64,000 bases of DNA from Neobacillus sp. SuZ13. Its GTDB lineage: Bacteria; Bacillota; Bacilli; Bacillales; Cytobacillaceae. Below, one piece after another: positions 21,486-35,536 of this stretch. The stretch spans positions 5,445,501 through 5,509,500 of the forward strand of contig NZ_CP126107.1 of assembly GCF_030123365.1 (NCBI RefSeq), written 5' to 3'. Every line of letters begins with the position of its first letter. Position 1 is the first letter of the stretch. The position numbers and the translations under genes are program-made. The notes under the pieces were generated by a model. It was not told the DNA's origin, did no database searches, and saw only the letters and a program-made list of their open reading frames with translations.

Positions 21486-21710
21486 ATGAAGATGTTTAGG
21501 AAGTTGTCCAATGGGGTATTAGCGCTGCTGATTACCATCCTGATTTATGCGTTATTTTTTGCGGTAGTTTCACAGAGTCCTGGGGATGAATCGAATAATG
21601 GTTTGATCGCTATGGCAACCTTTATAGCGATGACTTTTTTTATAAACTTTCCGGTGTGTTGGTGGATTATGAAACGGATCATTAAAGCGAGTCGAAGCAA
21701 GAGGAATTGA
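21486..21710 (+). CDS. Small two-helix membrane protein
   Basis: About 74 residues with two membrane helices (LSNGVLALLITILIYALFFA, and LIAMATFIAMTFFINFPVCW) and a basic C-terminus (KRIIKASRSKRN). The start is uncertain: the frame is open from a TTG at 21432, but the first ATG with any upstream GGAG is 21486. No family was recognised and there is no clear terminator. It lies between the RND gene (divergent) and the second rRNA operon (convergent). Confidence 0.5.
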   Translation: MKMFRKLSNGVLALLITILIYALFFAVVSQSPGDESNNGLIAMATFIAMTFFINFPVCWWIMKRIIKASRSKRN

Positions 21711-21896
21711 TTAGGATCTTACCAGCACATCTTTTTATCGACATTTGCGAAAGTACTGTACTTAATTAAGTAACCAGCGACAGTAAAATAAGCGGAGGTT
21801 TTCCGATTATCCAAAATAAAATCCTCCATTTTCACGTTTTTCGAGTCAATAGGCGGAATCTCTCCGTCTATTTAAGCCAGTTTTAGTGCTATTTAC

Positions 21897-21970
21897 AAAT
21901 TAAGCGAAATTTTTCCGTCTATTTATCAGACCGGTGTTAACCTGTTTCCCCAACCGATAAGTGCGGACCC
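21897..21970 (+). repeat. Dispersed repeat, copy 1
   Basis: A stretch of about 75 bases beginning AAATTAAGCG and ending AACCGATAAGTGCGGACC closely matches the reverse complement of 48154-48234. A related shorter motif (GGCGGAATCTCTCCGTCTATTTA) precedes it at 21851-21873 in two blocks. No coding content. Confidence 0.75.
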
Positions 21971-22012
21971 CCATGATAAATGCGGGCACAATTAAGCCCC
22001 ATACAAATTTTC

Positions 22013-22052
22013 ACACAAAAAAAGACAACCATCTCTGATTGTCTTTTTTTGT
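22013..22052 (-). terminator. Terminator of rRNA operon B
   Basis: ACAAAAAAAGACAA / TTGTCTTTTTTTGT hairpin abutting the 3' end of 5S. It is symmetric, so it may also stop plus-strand transcription. In operon A the tRNA genes take its place. Confidence 0.92.
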
Positions 22053-22169
<117 letters not shown>

Positions 22170-22247
22170 CTATTTAATTGAGGTTTCATTCCCTCAAAAC
22201 TAGATAATGCAGAAGAAGTTTGTAAACTCAGAGTTCACCTTAAAAAT

Positions 22248-25180
<2,933 letters not shown>

Positions 25181-25372
25181 TAAAAGGTTTATAACTCTTA
25201 CTTACATAAGAGAGAAAAACTAAAATGGCGATTACTCGATGTTTACTTTGCTTCTTCATTACGATTATCTAGTTTTCAAAGAACGAATGGTTTGAGAGAA
25301 TTGCACTCTCAAAACTAAACAAACAAAGATCGTGTACAAACTGTTTTGTCTGGCTCATAGGTCCAGCTTTAT

Positions 25373-26917
<1,545 letters not shown>

Positions 26918-27054
26918 GTTGATTAGCTCATTTTGTTACGTTGGCTCGTGTTCTTCATATTAATAGAAGAAACACGATTAATATTGTTTGTTTGCACGAT
27001 TTTGTTTGTTTAGTTTTCAAAGAACAATTCAATATGTCAGAAGCGACATTTTTT

Positions 27055-27083
27055 ATTATATCGAAACTCTATCATTATGTCAA
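27055..27083 (-). promoter_or_regulatory. rRNA operon B promoter, proximal
   Basis: Perfect TTGACA-17-TATAAT on the minus strand followed by AAAAAATGTCGC, the same module as in operon A. Confidence 0.92.
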
Positions 27084-27151
27084 TATAATAATTTAACTTT
27101 TTTTCGCCATCACTTTTAACTCATTAATCCGTCGTTAAAAGCAACTTTTAA

Positions 27152-27180
27152 ATCATAACACCATCTATTTAATTATGCAA
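27152..27180 (-). promoter_or_regulatory. rRNA operon B promoter, distal
   Basis: TTGCAT-17-TATGAT on the minus strand, 97 bases upstream of the proximal promoter. It matches the distal promoter of operon A; the middle promoter of operon A has no equivalent here. Confidence 0.8.
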
Positions 27181-27209
27181 CAAAAAGTTTTTCTTTTTTC
27201 CTGGTCACA

Positions 27210-27246
27210 AAAAAGAGAGGTTTCTAAATAGATAGAAACACTCCCT
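27210..27246 (-). terminator. Terminator of the His/Asp-rich gene
   Basis: Minus-strand stem GAGTGTTTCTA / TAGAAACCTCTC followed by a T-run, just past the stop codon. Confidence 0.7.
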
Positions 27247-27253
27247 TTTACAA

Positions 27254-27544
27254 TTACGAACATGTACATTTAAACATGCATCCAAGATTTCTGCATCGTT
27301 TATATTCTTTATGATCGTCTTTTTTATTATCGTGATTATCGTGATTTTCGTTAGATGGCCACCATATGACGGACTCTCTCTCTTTATGATCCTTCTTGCA
27401 GTGGCAATTACTTTTGTCTTTTTCCTTATCATCCCACCAATTGCCGTGATCGTCTAGATTGTCGTGTTGATCATGTTGTTCATGATCTTGGTTGTCATTT
27501 TTATGACTCTTGCTGTGTTTTTGACGATGTTTCTTCTTTCCCAT
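27254..27544 (-). CDS. His/Asp/Lys-rich small hydrophilic protein
   Basis: A 96-residue protein of extreme composition: His, Asp, Asn, Lys and Glu make up most of it, with pairs such as HDQHDN, DHGNWWDD and HDNHDN, two tryptophan pairs, and five cysteines towards the C-terminus (CHCKK, CRNLGCMFKCTC). No signal peptide or membrane segment. AAGGAGGAAAG lies ahead of the ATG and a terminator follows, so it is a credible gene. His- and Cys-rich proteins of this kind are seen among spore-coat and metal-binding proteins of Bacillus; either role is inference. Confidence 0.65.
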   Translation of the reverse strand: MGKKKHRQKHSKSHKNDNQDHEQHDQHDNLDDHGNWWDDKEKDKSNCHCKKDHKERESVIWWPSNENHDNHDNKKDDHKEYKRCRNLGCMFKCTCS

Positions 27545-27705
27545 GTCCCACTTTCCTCCTTAAAACAGATTTATTTATAATTAGTTTATTTAGAGTAAGA
27601 AAAATGGGTTGTACGAACACCCAGCCTGTATTTTTTTCTTATAGTAAGTTCACATTCCCCTTCCCCTGGGCCATGATAGCGTATTCATTCATAAAATCAC
27701 CTTTT

Positions 27706-27719
27706 TGTAAAGGCTTTCA
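27706..27719 (+). promoter_or_regulatory. cre-like site upstream of ldh
   Basis: TGTAAAGGCTTTCA matches the CcpA cre consensus (TGWAARCGYTWWCW) at all but one position. Confidence 0.4.
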
Positions 27720-27748
27720 GTAAAAGCTTCATTTTTCTGTCACATTTA

Positions 27749-27766
27749 TTGTGAAATATTTCACAA
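27749..27766 (+). promoter_or_regulatory. Rex (NADH-sensing) operator
   Basis: TTGTGAAATATTTCACAA is a perfect 18-bp palindrome matching the Rex consensus. It lies about 100 bases before the lactate dehydrogenase gene, with a -10-like TATACT shortly after it. Rex represses fermentation genes until the NADH/NAD ratio rises. Confidence 0.9.
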
Positions 27767-27820
27767 ACAGATGTTATACTAACATCATCAAGTTATTAAT
27801 TACCAAATAATCACTACTAG

Positions 27821-28810
<990 letters not shown>

Positions 28811-28858
28811 GAAATACTTTAAGCACTCCATTTTTTCGATGGAAAGTTGAAATCACTA

Positions 28859-30100
28859 ATGAAAGCAGATGAAGATATGGAAACGATCAATCATACAAAA
28901 AAAGGTTATTTTATGATGGCGGTATTGTGGCTGGCTTATGTAACCTTTGCCATGAACTGGGTGGCGGGCTCTTCATTGACCCCACAAATAACCGAAACGT
29001 TTTTCGGTGGGCCGGTGGATCCTATTATATCTCAATTAGTGAATTATTCGATTACGACCGCACGTGTCTTTGCGAACATTTTAGCAGCAATGGTACTAAT
29101 GAAATTAGGACCGAAAAAAGCTGCAGGGATGGCAATTGGGCTATTAATGATGGGACTTGTTGCGATCTATCTGCCTAATTACTGGGCCTATACTGCAGCG
29201 CGGATGGTCATGGCCGTTGGTGGCTCGATGGTGATTGTCTATATGAACCCCATTGTGGCACACTATGTCAAAAATTCAAATGTAAAACTGCGCATTAATG
29301 CGGCCAATACCGTAGCCTATAATGTGGGTGCCTTTATTGTCGCCGTCTTGTTTACAGTTTTTGCGAAGCAAATGGTGGCCAACTGGCGTTTAACATTAAC
29401 ATTCTTTGCCTCATTAACGATTTTGTTTTTTATCGGCTGGCTTTGGAAAGCGGAAACCTTTGAAACAAAGGAAACCGGTGGTAAAGCTGAAAAGTATGGT
29501 TATAAAGACGCTCTTAAGGACGGATTTCTTTGGCGCTATGGCTTGGCGTTTGCTTCCTTTTTAACACTGTATGTATTATCACTAGTGAGCTTTAAAGTGA
29601 TATTTGATCAATATACCTTGTTAAACGGCTCGGTTACGAACTTGTTAATCTCAGGCTTTGGCATACTCGGTACATTCGCAGGGATTCGCATCGGGAATAA
29701 AGGGGTAGCGCGGAAACCGATTCTCCTGTTTTCAGGAATCGTCATGGTTGGAGCCTTTGCTCTAGCGCTCGTTTTTGCGAATAAAATTCCGTTACTTTCC
29801 TACACTCTCATTTCAATCTCTGGATTTGCAATGTATATCCAGTATCCAATCTTTTTGAATCTTCCCCATGAGTTAAAAGGGATGACGCCACAAAGATTGA
29901 CGATCATGTTCGGCCTATTCTGGGCAATCGCCTATGCGGGCCAAACCATTGCGACGATTGTGTGGAGCTTTATATTAGGTGCCTCCGGATATACGGCTGC
30001 CATGATCTTCTTTATTGCTGTCTCTAGTTTGTACATCTTTTTGGTGGCGACCTTCCCGGAAACACGGCAACGGGAAGTGGGTTTGAGGAAGGTAGCGTAA
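28859..30100 (+). CDS. MFS transporter co-directional with ldh
   Basis: A protein of about 413 residues with 12 predicted membrane helices in two halves and a basic cytoplasmic loop in the middle (KETGGKAEKYGYKDALKDG). It belongs to the major facilitator superfamily. It lies 48 bases after ldh with no terminator, so it may be carried on the same Rex-controlled transcript. In Bacillus subtilis that place is taken by lactate permease LctP, an unrelated family. A role in lactate or pyruvate movement is therefore plausible but unproven. The start is uncertain: TTG 28847, ATG 28859 or ATG 28877; GGAAAG at 28839 fits 28859 best. Confidence 0.75.
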   Translation: MKADEDMETINHTKKGYFMMAVLWLAYVTFAMNWVAGSSLTPQITETFFGGPVDPIISQLVNYSITTARVFANILAAMVLMKLGPKKAAGMAIGLLMMGLVAIYLPNYWAYTAARMVMAVGGSMVIVYMNPIVAHYVKNSNVKLRINAANTVAYNVGAFIVAVLFTVFAKQMVANWRLTLTFFASLTILFFIGWLWKAETFETKETGGKAEKYGYKDALKDGFLWRYGLAFASFLTLYVLSLVSFKVIFDQYTLLNGSVTNLLISGFGILGTFAGIRIGNKGVARKPILLFSGIVMVGAFALALVFANKIPLLSYTLISISGFAMYIQYPIFLNLPHELKGMTPQRLTIMFGLFWAIAYAGQTIATIVWSFILGASGYTAAMIFFIAVSSLYIFLVATFPETRQREVGLRKVA

Positions 30101-30120
30101 ATTTTATAGGGTTGGTTCGA

Positions 30121-30165
30121 AGCCGGTGAAGGTTACTTATTCACCGGCCTCGTACAGTTCTTTTA
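30121..30165 (+). terminator. Hairpin after the ldh-MFS unit
   Basis: GCCGGTGAA / TTCACCGGC stem with a loose T-rich tail (TTCTTTTATT) a few bases later, between converging genes. Confidence 0.55.
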
Positions 30166-30189
30166 TTAAGTAACTACAACTGTCCACCA

Positions 30190-30867
30190 TCACTTCAAAA
30201 GATGAACAATTTCAGCTGCTTTTTCTAACGAAACACGCTGAAACACACTATTTTCTTTTCGAACGGCTGATCCGAAATGATAGAAACCGGTACCGACAAG
30301 TTCATGGACTTCAAGGATATTTTCCTTTGTCAGCCCGCTCCCGATTAGTATATCCGTAGTCTTACATCGATTCTTCATCTTTACTAGCATCTCAAGCCGT
30401 GTAGGCCAGTCTCCATATCCGCCCGATGTTAAAATCGTATTGATTGCTTGATATTGATCCAATTTTTCTGCTGCTTCGAGTAGATTCTTTGAACTATCGA
30501 TGGCGCGATGGAAGGTTACCTCCATATCGCCTGTTTCCGTTAAGAGCTCTTCAAGCTGACCGAAACCGATATTCCCTTCCAGATCCAGCATTCCCATTAC
30601 GACCCCATTTGCCCCTAGCGACCGAATAATACGAATATCATTTTTCATGATCGCGAGGTCGTCTTTCGAATAGCAAAATGATTGACTATGCGGTCGTAAC
30701 ATGACATTTACCGGAATATCAACACTGGAAACTACTTTTTCAATCAAGCCATAACTCGGTGTTAAGCCGCCCTCTGTTAAGCCCGAAACAAGTTCAATTC
30801 GGTCTGCTCCTGATTTTTGAATTAATACAGCATCCTCAACCGTGACAGCAATATATTCAAGTAGCAT
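30190..30867 (-). CDS. cutC: CutC family protein
   Basis: A 225-residue TIM-barrel protein of the CutC family. Characteristic segments are GADRIELVSGLTEGGLTPS, VMLRPHSQSFCYS, VVMGMLDLEGNI, TFHRAIDSS, ILTSGGYGD and LIGSGLTKENI. The family was named for copper tolerance in E. coli, but that role has been questioned and the reaction is unknown. It is slightly shorter than many CutC proteins (about 240-250). GGGGGAAAT precedes the ATG. It lies alone between a converging MFS gene and the YARHG gene on the same strand. Confidence 0.9.
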   Translation of the reverse strand: MLLEYIAVTVEDAVLIQKSGADRIELVSGLTEGGLTPSYGLIEKVVSSVDIPVNVMLRPHSQSFCYSKDDLAIMKNDIRIIRSLGANGVVMGMLDLEGNIGFGQLEELLTETGDMEVTFHRAIDSSKNLLEAAEKLDQYQAINTILTSGGYGDWPTRLEMLVKMKNRCKTTDILIGSGLTKENILEVHELVGTGFYHFGSAVRKENSVFQRVSLEKAAEIVHLLK

Positions 30868-30945
30868 GACATTTCCCCCTGGTTTACTTTTGGCTTAATT
30901 CTACCAAAAAAGATGCAGGAAAACATTTTCACGACATCTTACGAG

Positions 30946-31560
30946 CTAAAGACTGTCCTCTCTTGCTTTTATGAAGTTTACATTTTCCTTCTCTATTTCA
31001 TTTAAAGAGCCATCAAAAGATTGGTCTGGTTGATACCAGGATTTACTCGAAAAATAGGTTTGCAAATCCTCCGATTTAAAAACATATCCATGACGCGCGT
31101 AGATCTCATTTCTGGCTAAACGCAGCTGCCCTTTTGTAAGATTAGCAACATCTTCTTCACTCATCACACTTTTATCACTCGCCGGTAAAAAATAATCTGA
31201 AGAGGAAATATCATGACTATTCTCTTCAGTTGAATTGTGATCAGGACTAGCTTGATCTTTATTTTCTACAACTTTATCTTTTGATTGATCAATTGTTTTT
31301 GTAACTGTTACATTCGATTTAGGTTCAGGCTTAGAAAAGTCTTTAACGATTAAGGTAACACTTATGACAATCAGCAAACCTATAAGTGATCCAACCACAA
31401 CTAATAATTTCTTTTTTGAACGATTTTTCTTTATATCAATGCGCGTTTCTTGAGTGGAGGTCATGTTCTTTTGATCTACTGCAACAACCCTCGAACCGCA
31501 GTTTGGACAGAATTTACTAGATTCATTTACTTTTTCACCACAATTTGTGCATAAATCCAT
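30946..31560 (-). CDS. Zinc-ribbon, membrane-anchored YARHG-domain protein
   Basis: A 204-residue protein with three parts. An N-terminal zinc ribbon (CTNCGEK...FCPNCGS, residues 4-22) is followed by one membrane helix (about 50-72) after a basic KKNRSKKK stretch, then a Ser/Asp/Asn-rich linker. A C-terminal YARHG domain (LARNEIYARHGYVFKSEDLQ, about 148-167, ending near the C-terminus) would lie outside the membrane and is thought to be extracellular and possibly wall-related. GGGAG precedes the ATG. Single gene. Confidence 0.85.
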   Translation of the reverse strand: MDLCTNCGEKVNESSKFCPNCGSRVVAVDQKNMTSTQETRIDIKKNRSKKKLLVVVGSLIGLLIVISVTLIVKDFSKPEPKSNVTVTKTIDQSKDKVVENKDQASPDHNSTEENSHDISSSDYFLPASDKSVMSEEDVANLTKGQLRLARNEIYARHGYVFKSEDLQTYFSSKSWYQPDQSFDGSLNEIEKENVNFIKAREDSL

Positions 31561-31874
31561 TTAAACACTCCCTTTATAATGAATATTCCTTAGTAAAGGA
31601 CATCCAAAATTCTAAACATGCAATCATACATATTATAGGGGGTAATTATTTCAAACAGATTATTCTGATGTGACAGCAGCATTTCATTTTAAGAGGCTTT
31701 TTAGGATCCAGTTAATTGCTCCTATCTAATTGAAAGGGGTCAAACTACTAAAAAAAAGCGAATTAGAACACATATTTACATGTGTCTAATCCGCTTTCTT
31801 CTATCTCTATATCTATTCCACTGGCTTTTTAATAGGATTTTCACCTTAGTAACCACTGGTATCCTGGTCTCACC
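31561..31874. other. Intergenic region with terminator and short repeat
   Basis: Contains the terminator of the sigma-54 activator gene (31750-31801) and, at 31620-31639, a 20-base stretch that matches 12447-12466 at 19 positions. No coding frame was seen. Confidence 0.5.
31750..31801 (-). terminator. Terminator of the CelR/LevR-like gene
   Basis: Long stem (AAGCGGATTAGACACAT with ATGTGTTCTAATTCGCTT on the minus strand) followed by a run of seven T. Confidence 0.8.
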
Positions 31875-34610
31875 TCACAAATTCATTAACATTTGATAAA
31901 TAAAACACATGGAATCATCACTAAGATTTATTTTATAGGCTAATTCTAGGGGGACAAAAATTTCCTTTAATACATGTAATCCCTTTGCATGGGTAATCAT
32001 AAAACGATCCCTTTTTTGAAAGACTGCAGTAACTTTGTTGTTAATGGTGTTTTCAATTACATTTGCAATATGAAAGGTCATGCCTACTAATTTATCCATA
32101 TCAAAGGAAACGTCCAATTCATGATTCACGCGCTGCAAAAACACCTCAAATAGTGGTTGAAATTCATTTGTCTTAATATATTGTAACTTTTGAGATAGAC
32201 TATCAAGAATTTGTTCTAAAGAAAGTTGATCCTCATGTACTTCCCCGGTTGGCCCCGGAACAAAAATCGATTGATTGGTTTGTAATACTTGATTGATTTT
32301 ATCGTAATGATTATACATAATAAGATCACTTAACGGCATAAATGGTATCCCATATATTTTCGGATCAATAGTCCCTACAATTAATAAAATCCTTTTCTTT
32401 TTAGAAATGGTCGAAATTCGTTTTTCCATTTCCAACCGATTGCTAATAGAAAGAGGAATTACCTCCGTATTGTGACCAGAGATATCAATATTATCTTCTA
32501 TTAGGCTTTTAATTCTCATTGCACTACCTTCACCTGTTGTACAAACTGTCAAAATCGCAGTTTCCTTATTAGATGCAAGATAGTCATATCTTTTCGACCC
32601 ATAGCTCAACGATAAGGGTAGTTGATTCGAAATTGACTGGTATATTTTCTCAATATTATGTTCAATTTCTGCCTTTCTAGCAATATCTAAAGCAACAACA
32701 GTCGTAATCATATCAATCGTTTTAATGTTGGCTCCTAACTCTTCCGCAATTAGTTCACCATACATAGCAAGCGAACCCATATCAACAAGTAATAAAACTC
32801 CTGATGGACTTTGATTAGTCTTAATAAGTTGCTTTAACTCTGTATACCCAGTTTGAGCACTTTTTTCAAGAGGCATATCATAAGCCAAAATATGATCAAT
32901 CCCAAGTAAACGGTTGACCACTTCAGCCATGGAAGATGCAGTACTCTTTCCATGCATAGCAATAATAATCGTGGGAGGGGCACTTTGGTTCTTTTCTTCC
33001 ATTTTTTCAAAACTTAAGAACATCGTGATAAAACTAATTTCATCCGCAGGAACTTTTACCTGATATTGCTCTTCCAACCTTTTACAGAATTCCTTAGCGA
33101 GGTTATATTCCAAGGGATACGTTCTTTGAATATCTAAAAGGTTATGATTAACAATTTCCCCTCCTTCTTTCAGTCTTACAATCGATGAATGAAGATGAAA
33201 ACAGAGACCATAAAATATTCTTGCAGGAAAGTTTGTCCCAGTCTTGCTTGAAACTTCTAATAGTAATTTTTCCACCAAATTAATGAGTTTTTGGTCCACA
33301 AATTTTGTTAGATTTGTTTCAACACCTTCAAATTTTCCGACAAACCTTTTAAAATAATTCTCGATTTCCAAATTCATGATTAATTGAATATCTGGGTTTG
33401 AATAGTTTTTCTTTTCTAATTCACTTACCCTTGCCTCAATTTTCTCATAAAAATTGGCCTTTTCCTTTCCTACCTCATTTTTTCGATGAATGTGATCAAA
33501 AGAAAAGGAGAAGATTTCTTGGTCAGCCAATAACTCTTCAAAATCATCAATAAAATCACGGTAATGGATCATCCCTTTTTTAACATGGGATGGTAAATGC
33601 GCTAATTCAACATCAATATCGCTTCCACCATTTGAAATACAATCGAAAAAGGCATTGGCACATATTAATTGAATATCACTTTTTAATTGACCAACATTAC
33701 CTGGACAAGGATAGGCTAATAAGTTCTTCATGCTTTCACGTTTTACATGAATAGCCCGATTAACCCGTTTCACCTCCTGCTTAAAAAATATGTTGATTAA
33801 TTCAAATCTCTCTCTTGGTCCCCTCTCACGTAAAGCAGGAATCGAAATAGTCATCGGAATCCGTCTGGAAAAGGTCTGTAATAACGCACTATCTACATTT
33901 TCTGTAGTGGCACAAATAATTAACAAGTTGACTTTATGTTTGACCGTTGCTTCACCAAGCTTTGAATATTCGCCTTTATCGATTAAATAAAACAATAGCT
34001 CTTGGCCCTCTGGTGGAAGGCGATGAATTTCATCTAAAAATAAAATCCCATTATTAGCTTTTTCTACAACCCCATTAAAGTTTTCACTGGCTCCTGTAAA
34101 AGCACCTTTTTTGTATCCAAATAACTGACCTAATAGAAACTGTGAATTATTCGCATAATCCGCACAATTAAACGAAACAAAAGCAGCATTCTCTTGAATA
34201 AAATGGTTCTCAATCGCAAATCGATACATTAATTCTGCAAATAGAGTTTTTCCTACCCCGGTTGGGCCTAATAATAAAGTATGCAAACCATTAGGTGGAT
34301 AAGAAATGGCAACCTTTGCCTGCTGAATACATTTTTTTAGAATTCCATCAATCCCAATCAGTTGATCAAAGCTTGATTGCGATTGAATCGTTTGTTGATG
34401 GGAAACCAATTTAAAATAAACAGGTCTCCCCTCCGATTTTGATAATATGTCCTCTTTATATAATTTGTTCAGAATATTACTTGCATTGGAGCGCTGAATC
34501 AAGAATTTCTCGGCAATTTCATTGGTTGTTATTCCAGGGTAATCAGGGGTTGTTAGGTGTTTATTTGCCTCGTCTTTTATATACTGTATGATTTCGTCTT
34601 CTATTTTCAT
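31875..34610 (-). CDS. celR: Sigma-54-dependent PTS operon activator (CelR/LevR family)
   Basis: A 911-residue transcription activator, divergent from the beta-glucoside PTS operon. Domains in order: winged-helix DNA-binding region (1-70); AAA+ sigma-54 interaction domain (about 80-330) with Walker A GPTGVGKT, the sigma-54 loop KGAFTGA, Walker B GILFLDEI and the arginine fingers; a PRD (about 430-545); an EIIA-Man-like domain (about 555-680, IIIAMHGKST); an EIIB-Gat-like segment (about 690-790, TVCTTGEGSAMRIK); and a second, partial PRD to the C-terminus. PTS-dependent phosphorylation of PRD and EIIA histidines should set its activity. GGGGGAAAA precedes the ATG. Confidence 0.92.
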   Translation of the reverse strand: MKIEDEIIQYIKDEANKHLTTPDYPGITTNEIAEKFLIQRSNASNILNKLYKEDILSKSEGRPVYFKLVSHQQTIQSQSSFDQLIGIDGILKKCIQQAKVAISYPPNGLHTLLLGPTGVGKTLFAELMYRFAIENHFIQENAAFVSFNCADYANNSQFLLGQLFGYKKGAFTGASENFNGVVEKANNGILFLDEIHRLPPEGQELLFYLIDKGEYSKLGEATVKHKVNLLIICATTENVDSALLQTFSRRIPMTISIPALRERGPRERFELINIFFKQEVKRVNRAIHVKRESMKNLLAYPCPGNVGQLKSDIQLICANAFFDCISNGGSDIDVELAHLPSHVKKGMIHYRDFIDDFEELLADQEIFSFSFDHIHRKNEVGKEKANFYEKIEARVSELEKKNYSNPDIQLIMNLEIENYFKRFVGKFEGVETNLTKFVDQKLINLVEKLLLEVSSKTGTNFPARIFYGLCFHLHSSIVRLKEGGEIVNHNLLDIQRTYPLEYNLAKEFCKRLEEQYQVKVPADEISFITMFLSFEKMEEKNQSAPPTIIIAMHGKSTASSMAEVVNRLLGIDHILAYDMPLEKSAQTGYTELKQLIKTNQSPSGVLLLVDMGSLAMYGELIAEELGANIKTIDMITTVVALDIARKAEIEHNIEKIYQSISNQLPLSLSYGSKRYDYLASNKETAILTVCTTGEGSAMRIKSLIEDNIDISGHNTEVIPLSISNRLEMEKRISTISKKKRILLIVGTIDPKIYGIPFMPLSDLIMYNHYDKINQVLQTNQSIFVPGPTGEVHEDQLSLEQILDSLSQKLQYIKTNEFQPLFEVFLQRVNHELDVSFDMDKLVGMTFHIANVIENTINNKVTAVFQKRDRFMITHAKGLHVLKEIFVPLELAYKINLSDDSMCFIYQMLMNL

Positions 34611-34671
34611 GCTGTTTTCCCCCTTTTCATAATCAGTATAGAGACCCCTTCACTATTTGTCTAATATATTT

Positions 34672-34728
34672 TATACACTAATAAATACAGTAGTTGATAT
34701 TGTGGATTAGTGTATATGTTAGTGTATA
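34672..34728 (+). promoter_or_regulatory. Candidate enhancer (UAS) for the sigma-54 activator
   Basis: The 10-mer TTAGTGTATA occurs at 34707-34716 and 34719-34728 and inverted (TATACACTAA) at 34672-34681. These lie about 60-120 bases upstream of the -24/-12 promoter, a usual distance for activator sites. Confidence 0.65.
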
Positions 34729-34757
34729 ATCTCTTCTGTATTCTGTATAAATTCACA

Positions 34758-34771
34758 TTAAACCGCTTACA
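34758..34771 (-). promoter_or_regulatory. cre-like site in the PTS operon promoter region
   Basis: On the minus strand TGTAAGCGGTTTAA resembles the CcpA cre with two mismatches. It lies between the enhancer and the sigma-54 promoter, where CcpA would block activation. Confidence 0.35.
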
Positions 34772-34790
34772 AGATAACTATTTTAAAGTT

Positions 34791-34807
34791 TGGCATGGTT
34801 CTTGCAT
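34791..34807 (+). promoter_or_regulatory. Sigma-54 (-24/-12) promoter of the PTS operon
   Basis: TGGCAT, five bases, TTGCAT: the GG of the -24 element and GC of the -12 element are at the fixed spacing required by sigma-54 (SigL). It lies 44 bases before the EIIA start codon. Confidence 0.9.
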
Positions 34808-34850
34808 TATATTAAGGTGTAAAGCACAAGAAAAAAGGAGTTTGGAGTCT

Positions 34851-35174
34851 ATGTTAAATGAAATTATGGCCATTATCACCCATGCTGGTGATGCCAAAAG
34901 CGATGCTTTCGAAGCATTAGAGAATGCAAGAGAGGGGGATTTTGATATAGCTAAAAAATTATTGGACAAATCAAGAACCACCATGATCGAAGCCCATAAA
35001 GCGCAAACACAATTATTACAAAAGGAAGCACAAGGAGACGATATGAAGATATCGATCCTTCTCATTCATGCCCAGGATCATTTAATGACAGCGAAACTTG
35101 CACAAGAATTAATCGAGCAATTAATCGAGCAAACTAAAGAAATTCAAGAATTAAAGAAAATCAATGGATTATAA
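34851..35174 (+). CDS. PTS lactose/cellobiose-type EIIA component
   Basis: A 107-residue helical protein of the EIIA-Lac family that passes phosphate from HPr to EIIB. The phosphorylated histidine lies in LLIHAQDHLMTAKLAQELI (HAQDHLM is the family signature). The ATG at 34851 follows AAAAAAGGAG and a second GGAG; an open stretch upstream overlaps the promoter and is not coding. First gene of EIIA-EIIB-EIIC-glucosidase, 15 bases before EIIB. Confidence 0.93.
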   Translation: MLNEIMAIITHAGDAKSDAFEALENAREGDFDIAKKLLDKSRTTMIEAHKAQTQLLQKEAQGDDMKISILLIHAQDHLMTAKLAQELIEQLIEQTKEIQELKKINGL

Positions 35175-35189
35175 GGAGACGTGAACAAA

Positions 35190-35510
35190 ATGAAAATTTT
35201 ATTATGTTGTGGTGCAGGCGCATCCACTAGTTTAGTAGCTCAAAGTATGATGAACTCACTACCAGAAAATGAAAAGGCAAATTACATTATCAACGCTATC
35301 ACTTACGACCTTTTCCTTGATCATTATAAAAACTACGATGTGGTTTTATTGGGACCGCAAATCCGTTATAAGAAAAAGTCATTAGAGAAGGAAGCATTAG
35401 CGGACAACATTCCGGTAGACGTCATTAATTCAGTTGATTATGCCCTGCAAAATGGGACAAAGATTATTGAACACGCCAAACAGCTTTATAAGAAGGCTCA
35501 TGGGGCATAA
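35190..35510 (+). CDS. PTS lactose/cellobiose-type EIIB component
   Basis: A 106-residue cytosolic phosphocarrier. The active cysteine is in the N-terminal LLCCGAGASTSLVA loop, and LLGPQIRYK is the usual second motif. It transfers phosphate from EIIA to the incoming sugar at EIIC. The ATG at 35190 is preferred over GTG 35181, which sits only two bases behind the AAGGAG ribosome binding site. Second gene of the operon. Confidence 0.93.
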   Translation: MKILLCCGAGASTSLVAQSMMNSLPENEKANYIINAITYDLFLDHYKNYDVVLLGPQIRYKKKSLEKEALADNIPVDVINSVDYALQNGTKIIEHAKQLYKKAHGA

Positions 35511-35536
35511 GCTCCAAATCATAAGGGGTGATTAAG

